Shown here piece by piece: positions 58,524 to 64,000 of a DNA stretch of 64,000 nt; the first letter of the stretch is position 1, and each line of letters begins with the position of its first letter. Source of the stretch: Mycolicibacterium poriferae (lineage in GTDB: Bacteria > Actinomycetota > Actinomycetes > Mycobacteriales > Mycobacteriaceae); assembly GCF_010728325.1 (NCBI RefSeq), contig NZ_AP022570.1, positions 2,976,001 through 3,040,000 on the forward strand, written 5' to 3'. Made by a program: the position numbers and the translations under genes. The notes under the pieces are model-generated. The model was not told where the DNA came from and searched no databases. It saw only the letters and a list, made by a program, of their open reading frames with translations.

Positions 58524-59984
58524 TCAGCCCAACCCGATACGGATGTTCTTGACCTGCTGGAATTCCTGCAGACCCTCCAGCCCGCCGGTGCGGCCGGCAC
58601 CGCTGTGCTTGTAGCCGCCGTACGGACCCTGCGGGGAGATTCGGCTGCCCTGGTTGATCCATACTGATCCGGACTCGAGCTGCCTGGCTACCGTGTGTGC
58701 CCGGTTCAGGTCTCGCGTGTGCACAAAGGCGTTGAGGCCGTAGCGAGTATCGTTGGCGATCCGCACGGCCTCGGCCTCGTCACTGAATCGGATCAAGGAG
58801 ACCACCGGACCGAAGGTCTCGGTCTGCGTGAGCGTCGAACCGTTGTCGACATTGCCGAGCACCGTCGGTTCGATGTAGTAGCCCCGTGCCAGTGCACCGA
58901 CGGTGATCCGTTGTCCGCCGGTGAGCAACTCACCGGCCCTATCTCCGACGGCCTGGTCAACCACCGAGAGAATTCGGGTGAGCGCCGCCTCGGAGATGAC
59001 CGGCCCGAAGGCGGTGGCCGGCTCCAGCGGATCGCCGATGCGCGCGGCGTCGATGACGCCGAGGAACCGCTCGACGAACGCGTCGTAGACGGTGTCCTGC
59101 ACAAGGATTCGGCTGGCGCACGCACAGCTTTGCCCCGATTGCATGAGCGGTCCCTGATGGGCCGAACGTACTGCAGCGGCGTCGAGGTCGGCATCGGCGA
59201 AGATGAGGTTGGCCGACTTTCCACCGAGTTCGGTCACTACCGGGGTCAGATTGTCGGCCGCAGCCTTGAGCACCGCGCGGGCAGTCTGGTCCCCGCCGGT
59301 GAAATGAATCTTGCCGATTCCGGGGTGGCGCACCAGCGCGTCCCCACCGTCTGCCGCGGCCGGCAGCACGTTCACCAACCCCGGTGGTAGCCCCGCTTCG
59401 ATGCAGAGCTCACCCAAACGCAATGCCGCCAACGGCGCCACCTCGGACGGCTTGAACACCACGGCGTTTCCCGCCGCGAGCGCCGGCGCAAGGCAGGATG
59501 CGGCCACCACCAGAGAACCGTTCCAGGGGGCGATGACGCCCACCACCCCGTACGGTTCGCGTTCGATGAAGTTCAGATCGGGGCTGCCGCTGACCGGCGT
59601 GCTCAACCCGTGCAATTTATCGACGTATCCGGCGAAGTGTCGGAGGAACTGCTCGACCATGATGGCGTTACCGGCATACGAAATCGGCACCCCATAGTCA
59701 TGAGTGTTGAGTTCGGCGAGCTCGCCGAGGTGTTCGTGCACCACGTCGGCGAGGTCGATGAGCGCGTCGCGTCGCTGGTCGACTGTCAACGCTGCCCACT
59801 GGCGTTGCGCCTCCTTGCCGGCCGAGACCGCAAGATCCATCTCTTTCGCCCCGGCCAACGCCACGGTGGCGTTGCACTCACCGGTGCCCGGGTAGATGTG
59901 TGAGTGCCGGTCGACCGATGTCGACGTGATCCGGTCCGACCCGACGAGCAACCCGATGACTCGATCGAACGGCATGGCGGTCAC
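58524..59984 (-). CDS. NAD(P)-dependent aldehyde dehydrogenase
   Basis: A 486-residue ALDH with cysteine in MQSGQSCACASRIL and glutamate in VTELGGKSA. GTG 59984 is chosen because AAGG lies 6 bp upstream and it overlaps the stop of the upstream gene (GTGA); ATG 59975 is the alternative. It is the last gene of a leftward operon with two mycofactocin-type SDRs and the tandem CMD protein, and should oxidise the aldehyde made by one of the SDRs. The end GGYKHSGAGRTGGLEGL is typical of this family. Confidence 0.9.
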   Translation of the reverse strand: MTAMPFDRVIGLLVGSDRITSTSVDRHSHIYPGTGECNATVALAGAKEMDLAVSAGKEAQRQWAALTVDQRRDALIDLADVVHEHLGELAELNTHDYGVPISYAGNAIMVEQFLRHFAGYVDKLHGLSTPVSGSPDLNFIEREPYGVVGVIAPWNGSLVVAASCLAPALAAGNAVVFKPSEVAPLAALRLGELCIEAGLPPGLVNVLPAAADGGDALVRHPGIGKIHFTGGDQTARAVLKAAADNLTPVVTELGGKSANLIFADADLDAAAVRSAHQGPLMQSGQSCACASRILVQDTVYDAFVERFLGVIDAARIGDPLEPATAFGPVISEAALTRILSVVDQAVGDRAGELLTGGQRITVGALARGYYIEPTVLGNVDNGSTLTQTETFGPVVSLIRFSDEAEAVRIANDTRYGLNAFVHTRDLNRAHTVARQLESGSVWINQGSRISPQGPYGGYKHSGAGRTGGLEGLQEFQQVKNIRIGLG

Positions 59985-60793
59985 GAATTGCCTTGTGACT
60001 CGTCGGCCCATTCCTGGGTCACCCGTTGCTTCTGCTCACCGATGACCTGATTCAGGTTCGACCCCTTGGGCCAGCCGTAGTGCGCAGCGAAATGCAAAGC
60101 CAGCTCGTCCATCTCATCGAAGGAGAGATCTCTGCTCTTCAGTGCGGCATAAACATGACTCAGGATCGGATATGGGGCGTCCTGGAAGGCGACACACGCG
60201 ACGGTGATCAACCGCCGCTCTTTCATCCCCAGCCCGGGCCGCAGCCACATCTCCCCGAACACGAAGTTCAGGATCCCGGCGCCCTGGAAGGGATTGTCCC
60301 GAGTCGGGGCGAACGGCAGGCAGTTGACGTCCTTGAACGACTGCTCGCCCACCGCGAGGCGTTCCTCGGGGTCGCTGGGGGTGCTCAGTGGTAGCAACGG
60401 TTCCGGCGGGGGTACCGGCAAGCCCCGGTCCTGGTGAATGCGTTCCCACTGCTCGTCGACGACCTGGTTGAACCGCGACGCTTTCGGCCACCCGCCGTAC
60501 ACTGCGAAATGTAGTACCGTCTCCTGCATTTCGACGACGCTGACGTCGCCGCTGTTGAGTGCGGCATATACGTGATCACGCAGGGGGCCCTCGGCATCGG
60601 CGGCAGCCGCACACGGCAGAGTGATGAACCGGCGTTCCCGGCGCGTCAGGCCGGGCCGCTGCCACACCTCGGCGAAGACGAAGTCCAGCAGATGCGTGGT
60701 CGCCGGCGTCGAGTCCTGAGGTGCGGGGATCGTCATGATGTCGGCGTACGCGCGTCGGCCGCGCTCGAGGCGGTCCGGGGCAACAGTCGTCAC
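59981..60793 (-). CDS. Tandem carboxymuconolactone decarboxylase-like protein
   Basis: A 270-residue protein made of two similar halves. Each half has a block like LDFVFAEVWQRPGLTRRERRFITL / LNFVFGEMWLRPGLGMKERRLITV and a later one like LHFAVYGGWPKASRFNQV / LHFAAHYGWPKGSNLNQV. These are CMD-family (AhpD-like) domains, but no CxxC pair is present, so a peroxidase role is unlikely; ring-cleavage or lactone chemistry is more plausible. GTG 60793 lies 23 bp after the SDR stop. The function in the island is unknown. Confidence 0.85.
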   Translation of the reverse strand: MTTVAPDRLERGRRAYADIMTIPAPQDSTPATTHLLDFVFAEVWQRPGLTRRERRFITLPCAAAADAEGPLRDHVYAALNSGDVSVVEMQETVLHFAVYGGWPKASRFNQVVDEQWERIHQDRGLPVPPPEPLLPLSTPSDPEERLAVGEQSFKDVNCLPFAPTRDNPFQGAGILNFVFGEMWLRPGLGMKERRLITVACVAFQDAPYPILSHVYAALKSRDLSFDEMDELALHFAAHYGWPKGSNLNQVIGEQKQRVTQEWADESQGNS

Positions 60794-60816
60794 GTCAAGA
60801 CTCTTTTCACTCGTGG

Positions 60817-61620
60817 TCAGCGGATGGTGACGCCGGCGTCGACCTTGAATTCCAGGCCGGTGACATAGCGGGCCTCGTCGGACACCAGGAACAACACCGC
60901 GTTGCTGATATCGACCGCCTCGGCCATCACGATCGGCAACGCATTCTGGAAGATCGGCCCGAGGTCGGCCCGCTGCTCATGCAGCAGGGTGTGCAGGGTC
61001 GCCGGTTGCATACCGGTCGGCACCCCAGTGGGATGCACGGTGTTGACCCGGATACTCTGTGCGGCGAGCTCATTGGCCAGCGCCTTGCTCATGCCGACCA
61101 CGCCGTGCTTGGACGCGGTGTACGGGGTGTGCAGCGGTGAGCCCTTGATACCGGCGGCCGAACTGACGTTGATCAGGGCGCCACCGCGCTCGACGAGATG
61201 GGGGATGGCGGCCCGACAGGTGTTCCACGTGCCGATCAGGTTCACGTCGACGACGGCGCGCCATTGCTCGGCGGAGGTGGTGTCCCAGGTGCCGCCGGTC
61301 AGCACGCCCGCATTGGCTACCGAGGCGTCCAGGCCACCCAGCTGGGTCACCGCGTCGTCGACTGCCGCCGTCAACGCTTGTTCGTCTCGGACGTCCACCA
61401 CCTGGGTCACCGCTCGCCGCCCGTGCTTTTCCACCAGTCGTGCGGTTTCTTCGAGGTCTTCGGTGGTGGCGAGCGGATATTCGATTGCGGGCAGCGATTC
61501 ACAGATGTCGACCAGGATGAGGTCGGCACCCTCCTCGGCCAGTCGCACGGCGTGGCTGCGACCCATGCCGCGGGCGGCCCCGGTGATCAGGACCCGCTTG
61601 CCCTCGACGCGCCCGCTCAT
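60817..61620 (-). CDS. SDR family oxidoreductase, mycofactocin-coupled type
   Basis: A 267-residue SDR with SGRVEGKRVLITGAARGMGRSHAVRLAEEGADLI, the extended segment after VDICES and catalytic PYTASKHG (YxxxK). The start is ATG 61620, overlapping the upstream SDR stop (ATGA); a four-codon extension is not supported. It is a sister of the SDRs at 61617 and 50733. The mycofactocin link is inferred from the subgroup pattern; no mft genes are in the window. Confidence 0.9.
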   Translation of the reverse strand: MSGRVEGKRVLITGAARGMGRSHAVRLAEEGADLILVDICESLPAIEYPLATTEDLEETARLVEKHGRRAVTQVVDVRDEQALTAAVDDAVTQLGGLDASVANAGVLTGGTWDTTSAEQWRAVVDVNLIGTWNTCRAAIPHLVERGGALINVSSAAGIKGSPLHTPYTASKHGVVGMSKALANELAAQSIRVNTVHPTGVPTGMQPATLHTLLHEQRADLGPIFQNALPIVMAEAVDISNAVLFLVSDEARYVTGLEFKVDAGVTIR

Positions 61621-62447
61621 AGCTTGTTGCAAAAGCCGGCGTCGACCGGGAAGGTGACCCCGGTGACGTACTTGGCGGCGTCGGACACCAGGTAGGCGAT
61701 GGCGTTGCTGATGTCCTCGGGTTCTAGCATTGTCACCGGCATGGGGTTCTGCAGGTGTGGTCCACCCTCGGGGTAGGCCTCCAGGAATGCCGTCATCTCG
61801 GGATTGACCGCCATCATGGTGTTCACCCCGGTCGGGTGCACGGTGTTCACCCGGATGCTGTACGGCGCAAGCGCATTGGCCAGCGTCCGCATCATTCCGA
61901 CGATGCCGGTCTTGGATGCCGAGTAGCCGAGTCCACCGCCGCGCATGCCACCGAACCCCTTGAGGCCGGCGGTGGAGCTGGTGAACACGATCGCGCCGCC
62001 GCGCTCGCCGGCGATTAGGTGCGGGATCGCGGCCTTAGCGGTGTGGAACGCGCCGTTCAAGTTGACGTCGACGACGGCGGACCACATCTCAAGGTCTTCT
62101 TCGATGCTGATCTCGCGGAATGCGGTCGGTGCGATACCGGCGTTGGCGAGGACGATGTCCAGGCGCCCGAACTGCTCCACACCGTCGTCTAGCGCTGCCT
62201 TCAGCGCATGAAAGTCGCGGACGTCGGCCACCGACGCCAGCATCTTCCCACCCACGGTCTCCACCAGGGCGACCGTCTCCTGGAGCTCTGCGCGCGAGGC
62301 CATCGGATAGCAATTGGCCGCGATGTCCGCGCAGATGTCGATGCCGATGATGTTCGCGCCCTCGCTGGCCAGACGGACCGCATGACTGCGGCCCTGACCA
62401 CGGGCCACCCCTGTAATGAAGGCGACCTTGTCGTCCAGAGAACCCAT
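61617..62447 (-). CDS. SDR family oxidoreductase, mycofactocin-coupled type
   Basis: A 276-residue SDR with DDKVAFITGVARGQGRSHAVRLASEGANII, the extended loop after IDICADIAANCYPM and catalytic GYSASKTG. It heads the leftward operon SDR-SDR-CMD-ALDH. ATG 62447 has GAGGAG just upstream. Two tandem TetR-type palindromes (62489-62528) lie between it and the divergent TetR gene, so the operon is very likely controlled from there. Two SDRs in one operon could act on two alcohols or on both stereoisomers. Confidence 0.9.
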   Translation of the reverse strand: MGSLDDKVAFITGVARGQGRSHAVRLASEGANIIGIDICADIAANCYPMASRAELQETVALVETVGGKMLASVADVRDFHALKAALDDGVEQFGRLDIVLANAGIAPTAFREISIEEDLEMWSAVVDVNLNGAFHTAKAAIPHLIAGERGGAIVFTSSTAGLKGFGGMRGGGLGYSASKTGIVGMMRTLANALAPYSIRVNTVHPTGVNTMMAVNPEMTAFLEAYPEGGPHLQNPMPVTMLEPEDISNAIAYLVSDAAKYVTGVTFPVDAGFCNKL

Positions 62448-62488
62448 TGCTCCTCGCTTCGTTGCGCCCGGCCGCCACAGAGCGACCT

Positions 62489-62505
62489 GAGTAACCGTGT
62501 TACAC
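62489..62505. promoter_or_regulatory. TetR-type operator A (one mismatch)
   Basis: GAGTAAC-CGT-GTTACAC: the same dyad as at 62512-62528 with one mismatch in the right arm. The centres of the two sites are 23 bp apart, about two helical turns. Confidence 0.7.
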
Positions 62506-62511
62506 CGGCTA

Positions 62512-62528
62512 GAGTAACCATGTTACTC
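62512..62528. promoter_or_regulatory. TetR-type operator B (perfect)
   Basis: GAGTAAC-CAT-GTTACTC is a perfect 7-3-7 palindrome, 18 bp before the TetR start and 64 bp before the SDR start. Confidence 0.75.
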
Positions 62529-62546
62529 ACGGGAAGGCAAGGGGCG

Positions 62547-63170
62547 ATGACCGAAACTTCCGCGGCACGGCACAACGGTGACCGCCTGCTCGATGTCGTT
62601 GTCGAGATCCTCGAATCCGAGGGCTACGACGCCGTCCAACTACGCGAAGTAGCCCGACGGGCACAGTCGTCGCTGGCCACCATCTACAAGCGCTACCCGA
62701 CGCGCGACGATCTGATCCTCGCTGCCCTTGAGTACTGGTCGCAGCGACACCGCTACGCCGGCATCACGGTCGGGGGAGGTTCGGAGGCGTCGCTGTATGA
62801 CGGTTTGATGCAGATTTTTCGCACGATCTTCGAACCCTGGGAGTCGCACCCGGAGATGCTCGCAGCCTACTTTCGGGTGCGGTCATCGCCCAACGGGCAG
62901 AGGCTGTTTCGCTTCGGGCTAGACCTCGTCGCCCCGGCTGGACTGGAGGTGCTGGCGGGCGTCGACGACGAATTCATCGCCAATCTCGACGCAATCTTCT
63001 CCAGTGTGATCTACGGACTACTCGGACGCTTCTCCGCCGGCGAGATCGCCGCCACCGACATCCTGCCCGTCCTGGAACGCACGGTGTACTGGCTGACCTT
63101 GGGCTACGAATCGGCACCGCCCCGGAGACCAAGTGCGTCGATCAAGCGCCGTTCGAACTCAGGGGGCTGA
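62547..63170 (+). CDS. TetR family transcriptional regulator
   Basis: A 207-residue regulator. The DNA-binding domain (YDAVQLREVARRAQSSLATIYKRYPTRDDLI) is of the type seen in KstR/FadR-like mycobacterial TetR proteins; the C-terminal domain is a larger ligand pocket. The start is ATG 62547; earlier in-frame codons would run through the operators. It is divergent from the SDR-SDR-CMD-ALDH operon with two tandem palindromes between, so it probably represses that operon and itself. It is the last complete gene of the island. Confidence 0.9.
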   Translation: MTETSAARHNGDRLLDVVVEILESEGYDAVQLREVARRAQSSLATIYKRYPTRDDLILAALEYWSQRHRYAGITVGGGSEASLYDGLMQIFRTIFEPWESHPEMLAAYFRVRSSPNGQRLFRFGLDLVAPAGLEVLAGVDDEFIANLDAIFSSVIYGLLGRFSAGEIAATDILPVLERTVYWLTLGYESAPPRRPSASIKRRSNSGG

Positions 63171-63238
63171 CCTCCTCGTCGCCGCCTTCTGACTACGGTT
63201 CGGTAAACAGGCGCAACACGGCTGGACTTGACAGGGAA

Positions 63239-64000
63239 CGCTACTGCTTCGCGAGGCCCACCCACGAGTACCTCGAGTTCGACTGCGGCAGCGACTTCGA
63301 CAGCCAGGTGGTGGTCAAGACCAACGTGGCGGAGGTGTTGCGGCGCGAGCTGCGCAGGCCGTCGTGGTCGCGGGAGACGGTCGCGCTCGGGACGAACACC
63401 GACCCGTACCAGCGCGCCGAGGGCCGGTACGCGCTGATGCCGGGCATCATTGCCGCCCTGCGTGACAGTGGCACACCGTTTTCCGTCCTCACCAAGGGCA
63501 CGCTGCTGCGCCGGGATCTGCCGCTGCTCGTCGACGCCGCCGAGCGGGTGCGGGTGGGCGTGGCCGTGTCGCTGGCCGTGGGGGATCCGGCCCTGCACGC
63601 CGAGGTGGAGCCCGGCACCCCGACGCCGCAGGCACGGCTCGCGCTGATCGCGGCGATCCGGGAAGCGGGCCTGGACTGTCACGTCATGGTGGCGCCGGTG
63701 CTGCCGTATCTGACCGACTCCGAAGAACACCTCGACGGACTGTTGGGGGCGGTCGCCGCCGCGGGTGCGACCAGCGTCACGGTGTTCGGTCTGCACCTGC
63801 GCGGGAGCACCCGTGGCTGGTTCATGGACTGGCTGGGCCGGACCCGCCCGGACCTGGTGGCGCAGTACCGCGCGCTGTACCGCCGCGGAGCGTATCTGCC
63901 GGCGGAGTACCGAACCATGCTGCAGCGTAGGGCGGCACCCCTGGTGGCCCGCCACGGCCTGACCGGTGACGGTCGCGCGTTCCGCGAGGCGCCGGCGGAG
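63239..64000 (+). pseudogene. Radical SAM gene, 5'-truncated second copy (runs off the window)
   Basis: From 63239 the sequence is nearly identical to codon 73 onward of the gene at 49032. The first 216 bp are missing, including the SOS box, the start and two of the three Fe-S cysteines, so it cannot make an active radical SAM enzyme unless translation starts elsewhere. No good start with a ribosome site precedes it in frame. The reading frame stays open to the window end, and most differences from the intact copy are silent. Confidence 0.9.

Larger units (their letters stand above)
50049..63238. mobile_element. Putative catabolic genomic island between repeated radical SAM copies
   Basis: About 13.2 kb between the intact radical SAM gene and its truncated second copy. 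The left edge holds pieces of an acyl-CoA dehydrogenase gene and a probable tyrosine recombinase; the rest is three sets of accessory catabolic genes with local regulators. There is no tRNA, no short inverted terminal repeat and no intact integrase. Entry by recombination between a local gene and a donor allele fits best; this is inference. Confidence 0.5.

Noticed and set aside
63228..63437. Short plus-strand frame starting at 63228 as a new gene
   Set aside because: It reads the truncated radical SAM copy out of frame; the true frame is the one that aligns to the intact gene.

Overview
The window looks like about 64 kb of chromosome from a mycobacterium, most likely a fast-growing, environmental species. 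The case rests on high GC, frequent ATGA/GTGA start-stop overlaps, the phosphatidylinositol-mannoside genes (pgsA, an acyltransferase, pimA), a carboxylic acid reductase, a HelD-type RNA polymerase factor, SDRs of the mycofactocin-coupled type, and a gene order that follows the M. tuberculosis Rv2612c to Rv2578c block from memory. No rRNA, tRNA, CRISPR array or intact transposase was seen.

Backbone, left to right: pgsA (partial), PIM acyltransferase, pimA, Nudix protein, pdxS, tesB, pdxT; yebC, ruvC, ruvA, ruvB; car and gabT; yajC, secD, secF, a peptide-binding lipoprotein, apt, relA; ppiB, a metallo-beta-lactamase-fold hydrolase, hisS; helD and a radical SAM gene with an SOS box. These cover envelope lipid synthesis, vitamin B6 synthesis, Holliday junction processing, protein export, stringent response and the DNA-damage response.

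Four blocks interrupt this backbone. (1) 5.99-12.66 kb, between pdxT and yebC: a TetR/acyl-CoA dehydrogenase pair divergent from a P450-ferredoxin-SDR operon, then a CocE/NonD hydrolase divergent from a second TetR gene. (2) 33.2-36.3 kb: an ehu-type amino acid or ectoine ABC transporter. (3) 41.2-46.1 kb: the complete urea/short-chain amide transporter urtABCDE. (4) 50.05-63.24 kb: a catabolic island.

The island is the most notable part. It lies between an intact radical SAM gene (49032-50048) and a second, 5'-truncated copy (63239 to the window end). The two copies align without gaps over 762 bp with about 13 differences, nearly all silent. Next to the left copy are remnants of an acyl-CoA dehydrogenase gene and probably of a tyrosine recombinase. 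Inside are three SDRs of the mycofactocin-coupled type, a ferredoxin-P450-aldehyde dehydrogenase operon, a second aldehyde dehydrogenase, a tandem carboxymuconolactone-decarboxylase-like protein, an HSL-type esterase, a PaiB-like flavoprotein, a B3/4-domain protein and three regulators. Each regulator has a clear palindrome at its own promoter; the TetR protein at 51.7-52.3 kb has matching sites before two transcription units. Inference: the island oxidises a hydrophobic alcohol or alicyclic/terpenoid compound (P450 hydroxylation, mycofactocin-linked alcohol oxidation, aldehyde oxidation). The substrate cannot be read from sequence.

Smaller structures include a 26-bp tandem repeat that contains the relA stop codon, an 18-bp in-frame repeat in a membrane protein gene, SOS boxes before ruvC and the radical SAM gene, and several operator-like palindromes at TetR promoters.
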